From Paragonimus skrjabini miyazakii (Eukaryota; Platyhelminthes; Trematoda; Plagiorchiida; Troglotrematidae): a DNA stretch of 64,000 bases. The position numbers were made by a program, and so were the translations under genes. Below, in pieces: positions 12,434-26,787 of this stretch. Location of the stretch: positions 158,042 to 222,041 of the forward strand of contig JTDE01000277.1 in the NCBI GenBank assembly GCA_014338405.1, in the 5' to 3' direction. The notes beneath the pieces were generated by a model. It was not told the DNA's origin, ran no database searches, and saw only the letters and a list, made by a program, of their open reading frames with translations. The stretch's first letter is position 1, and the number at the start of each line of letters is the position of its first letter.

Positions 12434-12586
12434 TATGACTGAATACTGACTAAAATTAGCCCGTATTACTTGTGTTTATTTTATACACGTTTGTTTTCTG
12501 TCATCTATATTTTGTGATTCGCAATATATTCTTCCAGTTCATTGGTGTATAGTCAAGGGCTAATTTCAAGTTTACTAAACTTCACT

Positions 12587-12906
12587 CAGATTTAATACCG
12601 GCTTCCATGCTCTCATACGTTTTTCAGCCAGCCTCCTTCAGAAAACAGCAAGACTGGAGTTTTGATCCTACTAAACTCCGCCAGCAATGCGTATGCCTGT
12701 CAGAGCAGGATATGAGGCAACCTTGTTGACCGCTGCGCCATTATCCGCGCATTTGGTAGCACCGACTGGTCATAGCCAAAGTATGAGTAACTTTCGTTCA
12801 CTCCCTATTACGCTGTAATCAACGTGGTTATCTCGTGAAATTATGACCGGAATTCAAATCCCACTCCTCATACGGGTATACATTAATGATGAGCGATGTA
12901 CGAGTG
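12587..12906. repeat. 320-bp composite repeat, copy 1 (degenerate SINE dimer)
   Basis: Matches 17299-17618 over its full 320 bp with 15 mismatches by hand count (about 95% identity) and no net indel. Internally it is a decayed mirror dimer of the SINE. The left part, on the minus strand, reads ATGGCGCAGCGGT, GGTTGCCTCAT and then a ruined hammerhead region (CTGGCGG and CAGTC remain). The right part, on the plus strand, reads CTCGTGAAATTATGACC and TTCAAATCCCAC (B-box-like) and stops inside the hammerhead region. It is much better conserved between its two copies than either is to the main SINE. Confidence 0.8.
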
Positions 12907-15900
12907 GCGTTTGCTTTGTCTCGAGCTTTTAATTAATATTGTCCTTCAAAACGATTGATAACTCGTATCGCGCAAAGTTCAGTTCCCCTGATGTACACAT
13001 ATTGGAAATCAACTCTCTCATTCATTTCTTTAACAGTAGCATTCTAACAAAAACAGCAGTTACATTCTCTAAAGAGAATATGGAAGGGCCGAAATGTTGT
13101 ATCGAGTTATCTTATCCCACCGTCACCCACTCTATGCGTTTGGGATAAACAACGGGATTACGATATCTCATTAACGTAATTATATACTTCACTACGGTAT
13201 TCAATATGGTCTAGGGATCACCGACATAACGGCGTCTGTTTGAAGAAAATACCGTTGGTTTTGAAGGTTGGTTGATAAAATCTCTGCATTGCATGCTGGC
13301 TTTTGACTTTCTATATCAGAATACATCCTATCACGTTGTCTACTGAATAGCCGGTTACATATAAATAGTAGTTTCAAGTGTGCGGTTCCTTGTCTCATCA
13401 TCCATTGAAGGCTATTATACTGAACCCTTTTAACGGTGAGTTTTTCGGATAATAATAGCAAGCAGGAAAGTAAGTTCCTGTTTATAAAATTCAGTGAAAT
13501 ATGTGGACTCCATCCTCAATAACAGTGGCAAATCATTTCACGTGAAATTTGAATTGAGAAAGAACGTTTTGTTTCTGGTGACCTACTAATTGAGGTCACA
13601 CTGATGTTTGGAGGATGAAGTTTTGTTTGTATAAATATCGCCCAATCGAAGGGCACTTTGAATGGCTTATTGAGAGTATATATATTGCAACTGTTTTCAT
13701 AGTATGACTTATGAAACATGAATGAACCAACTGCTTTGTAAATCAATGACTACTGATCATCGACCTACATGACACATTGTCGTTTGCTATAAAATATTCA
13801 GTATACATTCACTTAATAGGGAAATTTTTTGAAGTGCGTTCACATTATCGGTTGTCCGCACAGATGTTGCAGATGAAACACACCGTGAAACAGGATGTAG
13901 TTACGCACTCAGCAAAGATGTGTAGGCGTAAACAAGCAACATAGCTTAGGCTTCATCTCATTTGAATATCACAGAATATAACATCGATATATAAATTTAT
14001 TTATCTCGTACGATTAAGTTTGCAGGCAGTTGCTTGCTTATGGTGTGCATGCAATTCAGAGATATTACATCAGACAAAAATCCAAGCTGAACTGTGACCA
14101 ATTTAAAATTCACCTCCCGGACAACTTCAAAACATTTTACCTGATCGTTGACAACTTTACCAGTGTTTACTGATTCTTGGCTTGATTCTGTGAACTTTGT
14201 TGATGATCAAACCGAATATGCAAGTTAAACGAATTTGTGGTCAGCTTTATTGATTTCCTCTATCTGTTTTGAGAATCGCTCAATCGTAAAGTTAACTACT
14301 CTGGTTAAAATATTGTTAGCCATTTACAAGTCGGCTGATAACTAACATCAGGCTGTAAGACATTCGATTAAGTGAGCCCAGATCAGACATTCAATCGGAC
14401 TAATTTTGCTGCTCCCTTTTAAACTGTTAGAGTTCGTTGAAGTCCTGTTACTCATTGGCTGCAGGTTTTCTGTGTGTACGTATGAACTTAGTCCTCATAT
14501 CGAGTTTGCATTTATATTCCAAACTAGGTTTGGGGTAGTTTAGAAATTCACTGACAATTACTGGCTTTTGCTCAGCTGATCGGTTGTTTACTTCGTCTCA
14601 TTCATTATCTGTCTAAGGTTGACATGAATGTACGTAAACAGTCTATCTCGCGAATTGTGTTTTATCTTGCTGTTACTCAAAATGGTTATAAACACGAAAT
14701 GTTTTCATTTTAAATTTTTGTTTGTGTTATGGTCATGAGCTTCTCAACTTATGAAATGATGTGATTATCAAACCCATTTGATCTTCTATCCTACTTATTA
14801 AACAACTAACCGATGTAGATTTTACCAGCAATTTATTTTCTTCTGAAAATGGGTCAGTTTAAGTAAACTTGAAAAATGTGATCATACAACACTCATTTTC
14901 GAAACCTGACTTTATAGAACACTTCACTTGTTGATTAATTTCTGACGGGTTTAGTTTAATCTAATGGAGTATCTGGGAAGCTTAAAGTGCGTAAATCTTT
15001 CTTATGGTCCCGACTCAGAAGCTAAATTTTCTTTAAGAAAATCATGCACAACTGTCTAATAGCTGTCTTACCAGTATGTCATTATTCACGGTTAGTGAAA
15101 CAATTGTATCATACTTGTTGGAACGTTGTAAGCAAATCAGTTTTCAACTTGTTTATCAGAAATTATTTACTATTATAAAGCGTACCGGACCATAGGTTAA
15201 GTTGGATGTAATTAGGTTGCCAACAGCAGTTGACACAACTAGATTGAAACCCGTAACTGTACGGATAGCAGGTGATTGTCATTGCCTCTGGTTCACTAGG
15301 AAACAACGTTTAAAACCTTGCAAAAGTTAGGGGTACAGATTGTGGACTTAATAAAAATCGTTTCTCCACAAACTAAAATGTCTTCAGCCGAATATCGTTC
15401 ATACCTACGCTTCGACAGTCAACCCTCTGTTATATATAAGCAAGATTCGTCGATCTTTGAAAAGTACAGTGTTTCCGCCGTGGCACTCTTGTCAAAGTTT
15501 TACTACACAAATGGACTGTCGTAGAGAGAGTTTGGTTCAACTCCTCGCTCAATCAAGTTTGTGGAAGGTCAAAACAGTACGACGTTTGCTCTGTCAAGCA
15601 AATCGAACAATACGGATCTTAGACAGAAACTGTCCCACGAATGAAACACGTTCAAGAATCAGCAAGGAATATACACGTATCATTTTCTGTCACACTTTTG
15701 TTATGAGTTTTGTGGCACGACGTTTTTTCTGGCTGATGTGTTATTTAATCTGGCTTCACCTATTCTGACTTAGTAAGCAGTAAACCGGCAATTTTCATAA
15801 ACAGCCCTGTTCAGGGCTGATATATAGAACAACCAGTTGGAGAACAAGATCCTGATGATTCTTGGAAGAATACAGGTCGAAAGCACCGGTTTGCTGTTTA

Positions 15901-16929
15901 CGCTAGTTGGGAAGAAAAGAAAGGTGACACGTATATTGGAAATTTTAAATTCTTGTACGAACAGTGAAGACTCACAGCGACAATTATGCAACCCCAAGCT
16001 CTAGAACAATGTTAGATCACAATATGTAGATTCAGTTGAACAAGTGACCAAAGCAGATAGTTTAGGGATCTTAACAGTTTAGCTCTCCTAGTTGGAGCTT
16101 ATGGGTAATTACGAGTTACTGCCGTTGGAATTGCAAGATACGGTTTTCATATCCAGTCAATTTTTCCCTAGTAGTTACAAATCGTGAACAAACTGAATGT
16201 TACTCCAGAAAGGATGAGACAAGAGACACGTGGTGAAAACACAGGAATAGTTGACTGTATGATCAATATTTGGAACTGAATTTCGTGGCCCATCTTGGAC
16301 TCACTATAGTTCACAGATCAGCGCAGATGTTATAAACATTTACATCACCCATTCCATCGTTGTTTCAAAGAGTAGAATTTCATCGTGGTGTTTTTAGCTG
16401 ATTGAGGTTCACAGGGGTCCTGTAAATGTTCGCGAAATCTACATTATTTGACCTACCTTTTACATGTTCGAATGCCAAATAATCCTACGGTCTACATTGG
16501 AATAAACTGTATTACTTTTTTTCCAAGCTGAATCAAGGGATTAACTTCATTTACAGTAAACTTTGCATAATGTTCACAAGCATTTTTATTAACCAAATAT
16601 TCCATTCGGATTATACTAAGAGACTAGGCAACGTAGATGAACAGATAATATTTCGGGATTGATGTTTATTATAGAATCTGACAGCATTTGTGCACAGCAC
16701 ACAAACTATCGAAGCCCGTCAATTTTCTTAACAGTTTAGGCCAGTCAATGTGAAATGGAGAAGCTAGGCTCGAGACTCTTCCCTTTTGGAGATCATCAGT
16801 AACGTATAACTTCAGTAAGGCCGTGTTTTGTATCCGGATTGATAATGTTTTCCGGCGATTATTTTTTCTGTGCGCCATTCATCTCTTTTCAAACACAAAT
16901 AACTGATTATGTGCCAACGTTTGTTTTAA
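12907..16929. other. Unassigned AT-rich DNA between two direct 320-bp repeats
   Basis: No gene recognised. Open frames are at most about 100 codons (for example 15457-15768 plus, 13201-13461 minus) and match nothing I know. Although flanked by direct repeats, this interval has no gag/pol-like sequence, and the repeats lack TG...CA ends, so an LTR element is not supported. Confidence 0.5.
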
Positions 16930-17300
16930 ATTGAACGTCATCCACACTTGATCATAGGTTTGGTATTGAGATAATCTTCTCGGCTAGCTAACTTAGAGTT
17001 CTGCTCTTATTAGAGCACATCAACAGTGCATATCCTTGTCCGGATCGGAGTTTGCACTTTGACCCTCGTGCTTGTGAGACTAGCGTGTTAACCACCACGC
17101 CAGCAACCTCAAAGTAGGCAGGACCAAATAATCAAACCAAAACACTCAACCACAGCCATGCGTAAATAGTGTTCAGTTTGCCTGATCCGGACAAGGATAT
17201 TCACTACTGATGAGCTTTAATAAAATAGAAACTCGAGTCTGGTGCTTCCTTTTGAAGTGGACAAACCGAAAGGCTTATCCGACTGTGAAAGCTGCGATCA
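16930..17300. mobile_element. SINE inverted dimer
   Basis: The minus arm (16930-17160) starts ATTGAACGTCATCCAC and includes an A-box-like CTGGCGTGGTGG and a weak B box. Its hammerhead keeps stem II (GCTCTAATAAGAGC) but has lost core bases. The plus arm (about 17180-17300) starts CCTGATCCGGACAAGG, lacks the tRNA-like head, contains a hammerhead relic and ends GCTGCGATCA, directly abutting the 320-bp repeat. The arms point outward, as in the other dimers. Confidence 0.7.
17202..17245 (+). ncRNA. Hammerhead ribozyme relic in SINE plus arm
   Basis: CACTA, CTGATGA (17207-17213), GAAA (17228-17231), the stem III palindrome CTCGAG, GTC and TGGTGC are all present. The base before GAAA is A in place of the usual C, so the G10.1-C11.1 pair closing stem II is lost. 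Stem I would need one G-U pair. Core bases are otherwise intact; activity is uncertain and probably low. Confidence 0.65.
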
Positions 17301-17618
17301 GATTAAATCTCGGCTTCCATGCTCTCATAAGTTTTTCAGCCAGCCTCCTTTAGAAAACAGCAAGACTGGAGTTTTGATCCTACTAAACTCCGCCAGCAAT
17401 GCGTATGCCTGTCAGGGCTGGATATGAGGCAACCTTTTTGACCACTGCGCCATTATACGCGCATTTGGTAGCACCGATTGGTCATAGCCAAATTATGAGT
17501 AACTTTCGTTCACTCCCTATTACGCTGTAATCAGCGTGGTTTTCTCGTGAAATTATGACCGGAATTTAAATCCCACTCCTCATACGGGTATACATTAATG
17601 ATGAGCGATGTACGAGTG
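17299..17618. repeat. 320-bp composite repeat, copy 2
   Basis: Same length and orientation as 12587-12906, about 95% identical by hand alignment. It starts immediately at the truncated end of a SINE plus arm, while copy 1 starts about 154 bp after one. It shares the internal mirror-dimer structure and the B-box-like TTTAAATCCCAC. Either the composite is itself mobile, or the locus was duplicated or gene-converted. Confidence 0.8.
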
Positions 17619-20600
17619 AGTAGTATTCTAACAGGTCAGGTATGAATGATGCTCAATTTTGAAATAACTTAGCTCCTTACACTTCCATTAAGTTTAATCA
17701 CGCCAGTCTGTGACTAATATTCAGAATAACCCAACAGTTTTTAGCTGGGAGGTTATCACTATCCTGCTAATTCCAGTCGACAAACGTGCGCTTATGACGC
17801 GTATTATTTACCTATTAAAAATTATCAAAGAGTATCATAAAGACATAAGTTTTATAAGAACCGTTTGATATATTTGTGTGATATGTTTTATAAATAGTCT
17901 AGCATATTTTACGAACTAAATGCCACCACCTTGCAGGAAATTAGAAGTAGAGCATTGATGTAAGAAAGCGTTACAATGTTTTAGACGAAATTCAGAGAAA
18001 AATTTAAAAACGTGGTTGCATTTCTTACGGCTCAGATTATTCAAGTTTACTACAGGTTGAGGAAATAGAATAATTATTTGCGTTGATTCGGTGTAAGCGA
18101 AGCGGATCAAGTCCATTGCACTGAAATACCAAGGGAGCAAGATGCCGTAAATATGCAAGCTGCATGCAACGAGGTAAGACTTCGTTCATGTCGTTTTTAC
18201 TTAGCTTATGCCATAATTCTATCGCCAGTAGATTGTTCAAATGTAAACTTTCATCGTGTGTTAGCATCGTTGGTGAAAATTAACCCTGTTCTGTGTAGAT
18301 AAACGTAAACAATCAACAAATGTTCCCGCGAACCTTAGTAAACGAATAACATGTTTTACCGTCCAGGCACTGAATGTAATTCATAGCTGCCACAGACGTG
18401 GAAAAACCTTCCCTAATTTTTATGACTCTGAACTTATCCGTTGATGAGACAGGTCATAAAAACGTTTTCCTGGAAATTCGTGTGCATGTCACATTACATT
18501 CTCAAAAAACTAAACCGTGATTTGAATCTTCGTATTGCTATCAAACTCAACAAAATTAGCTAGGTTAACCGTCGTAAGACGATTTACCTCGGTACGATAG
18601 TGAGAAAATCAAACAACAATGGTCGTACTTAAAAAATATTGAAATTTAGAGTAAAAATGTTCTGCTAAATATAACCTCTGTAATTTTTATCTGTCCACGA
18701 TTTCAAAGGAAGATTTGTGAGGAAGAAACTGTGGCGAAGAATGGTTTAAAGTTAGCTAATGCTTACTAACTGAGAAACCAAGAAAAACGCCTTTCTATCA
18801 CAACTAAGGATTGATGAGCAGGTGAACTGATTAAGTCCATGTAAACAAGCATTGAAGGGTAAAATGATCAATTTTCCCATTCTGCCGTTAGTTAAATCTA
18901 GCCGGCCAATGTCTGGTCACTTTCCATTTGGTAAGCGGCCATCAGCGTAAGTTTGTCAATGGAAGTATTAGTAATGACAGACAAACTGATTGCTGCCTAA
19001 GATACTCGAAGTACGAAGATTGTTCATACCAAAAGACCGTTGTTGCTACGCGGAATTCACAATTATCAAGATTTCGCTACTCACAATTCCCAGTTTCACA
19101 GCAAAATACAGTCAACTTAGTGGATTGTCTGTCTAGTTCTTATCAATTACATGAATGTGGGTGGACCTAGTCTGGTCTTGTGTTTCCGTTTTTCTGCCAC
19201 CGACGAAAGCGTATGAAATGTAGAAATCATTTAAAAAGCCATCACATGGTTTCAATGCACAATTTCGTAAGTAATGAAGATCTCTTTTTACTTTGAATTA
19301 GGCGTGCGACTGGAGTTCACATTTGACCATAATTCCCTAGAAATCAATTTTTGAAAAAGGGAACATTTAAGGTAAAACCGTTACAACTACAAAAACACAT
19401 TAAAACGATAACGTGTTCCACATTTGAATTACGAGCGTCAGAATCCTATAATTTTCCAATTCAAGGAATATTAATTTGGCAACGACTTCGTAGATCGTTT
19501 TTGTAAACAACAGCAACTCATTTTTACTACAGTTATATCAGTTATCCTCATTTAAAATGCTAACTATCTTCCAAACATTGCAGAAAAATCAGCGAAGTTC
19601 ACAATTATACCTTTGGGCATTACATGCGGTCAACTGACTTAGTTGACTAAGCGAAAATAGTGTTATATACCAAACGTTTTGGAACGTGAATCAGTCAGAA
19701 AACTCAGTGACTGCATGCAACATCATTTTTTGGTCACTTCAGAGTGATGACATAAACATCTGTTTTTTCTGAAGTATTTAATGTTGGTCAAAGTATGTTT
19801 TGAGTCTATTAACCACATCAAGCGTTTTTATTTGCATGTGCAATTTGAAACGATACTAATATTTTGCACAATTTCCGCTTTATGTTGAAGAGGTAACGTA
19901 TAATTGTTGACAAACATTTCACCAACATTCATGCTACATTTATGTCCATGCGGTCCGGTTTTAACTACCACTTAAATTCATTATTAAGAAGTATACTTCA
20001 AAACAGCTGCGTAATTCTGTGTTCCGTCCGCTATCACGTGACTGTCCGCGAGTAGAATACGCCATAACTGTCAACATTAGACATTGTCACAATACAGGTA
20101 GATATTCTTTCATGGATCATATTTTAAAACTTCTATAACAGTCTTCAAGGCCTGCACAGATTACTGAATGAACCAAAAGCATTGATCTGTTGTTAGTAGG
20201 ATTCGCTTTACAAACAGACGAGTTATCCTGTCCAGTATGAAACAATTTGTTGATATTGATCGATAAGTAGACGATCAACTAATTGCTGGTAGTATCGTAT
20301 TCTGTTTCTCGTATAGTAAAACAGTTCTACCTTGAGCATTATCTCTCAGAGAAAATGGACGATAAAAATTCACATTTATTGACTTATTTTTTCATCTCGT
20401 ATGCTGGCGAGGAAACAGATATTCCGAACCATCAATGCAAGACAGCCGTTTTATTGATTTATGAAAATCAATCGATAATAAATTATTACCATGTTTACTC
20501 TGGTGCAGTGTAGTTACTAACTCAACAGTAACGACTTAGCAATTAAACTATTCGGGTTCGAATTTGAAAGTTTCGGAAAATCAGTAAATGTTGGAGCAGC

Positions 20601-23600
20601 ATACGCCGTCTTGAATGATTATTTGTTAAGTCGCCTTCGTAGAATCCGAGGAAATGCATTTTCTCGTTTGAAGTTTGCTACTTAAATAAGTTTTGCTCAA
20701 ACAATTTCGTGGAACAGGCGGAAATCGTCGCTATTCTTGACAAATTCCCGTTTGAGGTTTCTCTTCTAAAACGTTATTCGAATTATGAGAAACCAGTGAT
20801 AATACGTATTCATCCGACACGTTGTAGCGATGCAATATTTGAACACTAAGTTGCCGGGTCATGGACTTGCTTATGACATTCACTATTTTTCGTATAAGCC
20901 ATACCGTTAGCAAGATTGTTGAAATCATTGGCATATTATGCGTTTACCACAATCATGTCTGTTTATTCGTTGTGATTATCTATGCATTATCCTTGTGTAG
21001 GTTAGAAGCGTTTATGTAATAATACTCTCGAATGATTAAATCAACTTTTGATATTTCACACTCAATGTCTGTCAACAAGTTACAAGTAAGAACATTCTTT
21101 TCTTAAAATTTCACAACTTCTGAATGAGTGTTACAGGGATTTCGTAACTGAATCTGTATAGTTCAATTATTACCGAATAAGGCTAACTATTCCTAATATC
21201 ATTTCACAGCACCGGTTGCATTGGAATGGCTTGTGCGAACTGACTTCGTAATGAAGTTATTGCTCGTAGCGCAAATGATGTTGCTTTGAGGAAGACCACA
21301 CTAATGAAATGACAAACAAGGTAACTGGTGACACTATAACGCTGTTCGGGAAAGATTGTCAAAGTTTATTACCGTTCTTCAGAAAAGTGTAACAACCATG
21401 GGTGATCACTGTAAGTTGTACCATAATGAAGTTCGTTTGGATATTGCGTGTTAAAAAATGCCGACAGAAGAGGTTTACATTAACGACGAACCAGTTGCAC
21501 AGTTCTGGACTAAAGGGAAAACGTGCTGTTATTTTAATATGAGATGGTGGTCAAAACTATTCGAACCATTATCATGTTTTTGTTGTAGACTCGTTAAGGA
21601 TACTTGGTTAAACCATTGCAGATTCTTCTTAATGTGAGAAATAGAAAAGTTACACGATATGCAAATTTCTCAACTAAAAGTTGGATTTAGTCAGCTCAGT
21701 GTCTCACAATTATTATGGTGTTGCTGAGTTAGTCACGTAAAAATGTATTGTGAATCTAACCGATTTAAACTTGCGATGGCATCAATGCCGCCATGGTCCA
21801 CATTAGAACCAAGATCATGTGATGCACGTTTGAAGAAGCAATAAAAGAAGGTTGGTTTAAAAGTTCTGCGTTTTTTTCACGTTTCACTTTACGAGCAACA
21901 AATGCTGTATTGGAAAGCATAAGTACCGATGTGTGATAAATCTTTGGTAATATCAGCCGCTTTCTTGCTTCAGTTATCTGTCTTCGACAGCGCCTTCTGG
22001 ATCGGGTTTAAAACTTTATTGCCACACTGATAGTTAAACAAAATAAACGCACCCAATACAGGTTTAATTGTTTTATTCACAAGAGCCCCAGAATTCCAAT
22101 AATGAATGACCTTAGGAACACGTGTGCGACATATTTCAATCAGAAATTGGTGTGACATTTTTGGCAATGTGGCAACCTTAGTTCCCTTCACTACACATAG
22201 TGTCTTAATAGCATGCCGTTGTAGTTTCCTTTGTTACAGTGCAGCTGTCACACAATTTCTCTCGTAATTTAATCGGCTTTTCACAGTGCCATCGATCTTG
22301 CGGACAAGAAGTTAGTTATTTCAGTGGTTTTACTCAGTGAGGAAAGGAAATTAACATCCAGTTCCATTGATAGTCACGACCAGTTTACCCTAAAGCTTGT
22401 TAGTAAGAGTTGAATCTGGACTGCAAGTGAGCTACGGCAAGAAATTGATCTTGCTTTTATCGAGGCGTATATCACTTTTTTTTGTTTAAACGATGTCGAA
22501 TCTATCTGACAGATAACTTCAGAGGACTTATTTAAGATTTTGGTATGCCGTGTGGAATGACGATTGTAACTCCAATCAATACCTGAACGATAATACTGTT
22601 TCTTCTACGTGTTCTCTTAAGGTAACCATCAAAAAGTACTCAAACGGTAGATTGTAACGTTCTTATCATCCCGTTTAAGTTTATTCACACGTGTCATGTT
22701 GTGCGAGTAGTGAAATAGATGCGATTTGCGGACGGTCATTTGGAATATTTCTCATGGCAGTCATGTGTGCTTTCTGTTTGATAGCATAATTACTGAGGAT
22801 GGGTGATAAATCCTATATTGTCTTAATTGTCTTCCTGTAACTGCATTTTGTGCCTCGATCGCTTTGATTAAACACAGTAGTTACATGCACCGAAAATGAG
22901 TCTGTTTGTGTCCGGGTTCACTGGCGTTTATTGACTCACCTGTCCTTCAACACCAGACCTTAGGTACATTTCAAAACAGTTGTCTGTAATCTTCGCAGGG
23001 TTTCGGCAATTTTGCGTATTTTTCAGGCTCTCTCTTCGACGGATTGTTATTTAGCTTCATTCACATGAAGTTGGGTGATCTCTCCTACGCATCCGACGTA
23101 AAGGTTTTTCTCTTTCAATTTTGTTGTTCAACGGTCTATCGATATGTTATGCGTCGTGCTAGTTTGAACGAGTGACTAACAAAGTCCACCTTAAGTGACA
23201 TCGTACGGGTGTGGACGATTACAACATGGTTATGATCATAATTATCATGTCACTGGCCCACAAACATTAAAAAAAATGTCAAGTACATTTGTCGCAAATG
23301 AAACGGCCGTTGTACATTCCATCGCATTTCACTGCTAACAACTTTCGACAAATATGTATCTTTTGTTGTGCATGTATCCATTTGTTTAAGTAATAGTTGC
23401 TCTTCTAGAGTTAGACAAGACACTAAGATAAGTTTTTTGAACTTCACAAAATTTTTCCGGTGTTGCTTATTCGTATGTAACTTATTTTTGACTGCTACTC
23501 TTACAGGCTGGGAAGCGACGTGCGTACCTCGCAGAAGACCCAACAGTTTAGGCTATGTGAACTGTCTTTGTTTATAGGTGAAATCAGTGGACAATACATC

Positions 23601-26600
23601 CTAGTTCTATAATCAAATAAGTCCAAACTACCGTATAGCACCTAAGGGTAGATTGGTCACTCACATGTTTAAAATTATTGTTTTTGGTTAGATATCTTTT
23701 GCTACTCCGTGTGGACATAGGGTTTGTTTGCATGTTCTGATATTGCACTACAATGTTCAACTAGAAGGTTACAAACGTTATGGTTGGGCACAGTAAAAGC
23801 AAGTGAAAAATCGAATAATCCCGTAGCCATCAATTATCTCGAACAACGTTTACGTGGTTGATAGAGCAGGGTTGTTATTGGTAAATTCGTACGTGAACTA
23901 TATCTGGTTACTCTTTGATGTTTAGTAAGATAATGCTAGACTCTTATTACAAATCAAGCTTTTGACCGAATATGGTAAAACCTTCCACTCTAAAAAATGC
24001 AAGACTCGAAGTATGATTGTTTACTTTCATCTTGTGGTATGTAAACTACAAAGACAGCTTGCATGTTATCTCTCAGATCATCTGATGGTTTGTAAAAAAC
24101 TGATACGAGTTGAGCGTTACTCACGAGTGACTGCGGTGGTTTCAATCCCACAGATTTCCTGGCCAGCCCCACTAAAGTAGGTGTATAAAGTATTTTGACC
24201 AGAACCATACACTACTGACAAAGATGAAACTACTACTTATATCAGACCGTATAAGCAACAAAACTTTAGCGAAGAAATTTAATCATTAGCAATATCATTA
24301 ACAATATAACCAAAGGCTTTGGTCGTATTCAAAATGTTGTCGCTATAACACTATCCATGAGATACAGAAAGAAAGAATTGCAACCAGCAATTACTTTCGT
24401 TTCAATTTTACCCCGAAAGACAGAAGGGTACACATTTTATTCAATTATACATAATTTCAACTCAATATGCTCATTTTCACGTGCGAAACATGAAGTCATT
24501 GATTATGATTGAGCAACGGGTTTTCGAAACATATTATAAATGGCAAAAAACCGGCGAACAATTTCTTATTTGCATATTGAATTTCCGGTAGGCTGAAAGA
24601 AGGCCAATGTTGGGTGACATCCAACTTGTAACAGATTTCACCCCAGTCACAGTAAAGAGCGCTTGCACCACTAATTTCGTCGCGTTACGGCCCAGCTTTG
24701 ATACATAGTTTTCATCGTTTGAGTTCAGTCGAGCAACTATCATTTGCGAAACAGGTTTTTGAAGATTAATGACAATTCATTAATTCATGCTAATGCGTTT
24801 TTTTTACTGTACGCGAGTGGTATGAATATTTGTCTGTGTATTACTGAACATTGAATAAAGGGAGTTGATTGAAACTTAAGATGGGAAAACATCGACACAA
24901 TAGTACAATATTATCTAAAATGGCTCAGCGTTAAGGATATTAAAAACCTCGAAGTTGTGATTTGGTATTATCTGAAATGATACAATGTTGAGACAAAATT
25001 ATTCACATGACAAATGTCAAGCTTAGTGTTAAAAACCCCATATTTACGAAAGAATTTTCAGATTTCTAACAATATTGTGCTTTTTCTGAAGTACATGTAA
25101 TCCGGGTAGGGAAAACGTGTTGCATGTGAAAAGTTGAAACCACTACGCAACATTGTTGTGAAATTAATGCATCGGTATTACGCAAAAAGCACTTCATCGC
25201 CTTTATTATTGCCACTGTGTAACAACCCGTAGTAGTTAACACATTTCAGATATACTCTGAGAAGAATGCTGATTATTCTTCAATACACTGCAAATGACCA
25301 CTGTTGTTCTCATGTCTGTAATTTTCCGGGTTAAATTCCAATGTGTTGTTCATGAAGGCAGCGTTGATTTTCACGGTGGAATCCTCGCGTAGTTGTAGGA
25401 TATATATTCGAAGTGGTAAAGGTTTTACCTTTTCTATTTATTTGCAAACAGAGAAGCATTTTTTGTCACAAATTTACAGCCCATTTCATGCCTATGCTGC
25501 TGACTTCACGATAGCAACTAACCAACTTTAGATATGTATCTCTTTTACAGGATGAGATGTTATGTACGTTGACTTTCGCCAATGAACGTCTGTGGAGGTG
25601 GAGAAATTTTTGTGGGGGCATAAGTCGACAAATTTCAATTATTAGCAGACTCAGGTGCGCAAAAGTTGAGGTACTATTGATACTCGCGTTTACATAGATG
25701 TATACAAGTATATAAAATTTTTAACCTGGACTATATATCAGTTAAACAAATTAATGTACTCTATCGCTACATACTCCATGTAGAGTTGTTTTCTGGACTC
25801 TTACGAAAGTGAGAGTCATGGCCGCTATACATGTTTGTGTAAAACATTGCAATCGTGTTTCAGACAATGACAAAACTGTTAACTGCGTAGTATCAGGATA
25901 ATCAATTTTGTATAAAACAGTGATCATGTGGTTGAATACTGCAACCGTGCATAGTGAAAATGTTCTGGTCAATCAGTCACCAAGCCGCATTACGTAATTC
26001 CCCAGTGAAGTGTATTTCGTTTCACTAAATGATGCTAAATGTGATCCACATTTTCTTGTCAGGTTAGTGCCAGCCTTCAGCCACCCATGACGTTCATTGT
26101 ATGATCAACCCATCGAAGACTTGTTATGTTTCTTGTAGCGCAATTTATGACTGGATATACCCACTCCAGTAGTTAAATTGGTATTCACAAATTAATTTAA
26201 TAAAAAGGCTTAGGAACACTGAAGTTTGAGTTTTTCTGTTTGTCACGTCAACCCAAATCCCCATTGTATACACTTCCTCGTGTCTTTTGTAGGTTGATAG
26301 TAACAAGTGTCCTCAAAATGATAAAGAGAGCTTACGTGACTACTTTTTGTACACTATCGCAAAAGTTAACTGCGGATTGAATGTGAATTTGACTGTTGAA
26401 TAATTTCAAGCAAGTTATTTTGTTATTATTTCTACAGTTACTCCGAATTAATAGGCCATTTTGATCTGTGGTTGTAGCCATTTTTTCATCATTCTGAGGG
26501 TTCCATATTTTCACTATTATTCTCATCTTCCCATGTAGAAGTGTTACTTAATTTGAAGATCTCGAAAGTACTTGTAATGGTTCACCTTTTGAAGGATATA

Positions 26601-26787
26601 ACGTAATTATATTCTTTACTATGAACATCGAATTTGGCAGTACTCAAAATGAGAAGTAATTAATCGCGATAGTCCACAAAATAATCTAACTTCTGCTATT
26701 GACCTCTATGCAGTTTTAGCTGAAGATACATTATAGTTGCTGTTGGTTTCATGGCCTATAGTATTGGAATTATGGATTATGAATTAT
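17619..26787. other. Unassigned AT-rich DNA
   Basis: More than 9 kb with no recognisable gene or repeat. All open frames are under 100 codons and without family resemblance. Isolated B-box-like motifs occur at about 24146-24160 (GGTTTCAATCCC) and about 20552-20562 (GGTTCGAATTT), but neither has a convincing A box or tRNA fold. Confidence 0.5.

Noticed and set aside
12587..17618. LTR retrotransposon bounded by the two 320-bp direct repeats
   Set aside because: The repeats lack TG...CA ends, there is no primer-binding site, the interior has no gag or pol, and the repeats are SINE-derived composites.
20540..20570. GGTTCGAATTT resembling a B box
   Set aside because: Isolated motif; the flanks show neither a tRNA fold nor repeat similarity.
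24110..24180. B-box-like GGTTTCAATCCC suggesting another SINE or tRNA
   Set aside because: No A box at tRNA spacing and no convincing similarity to the SINE family on either side.
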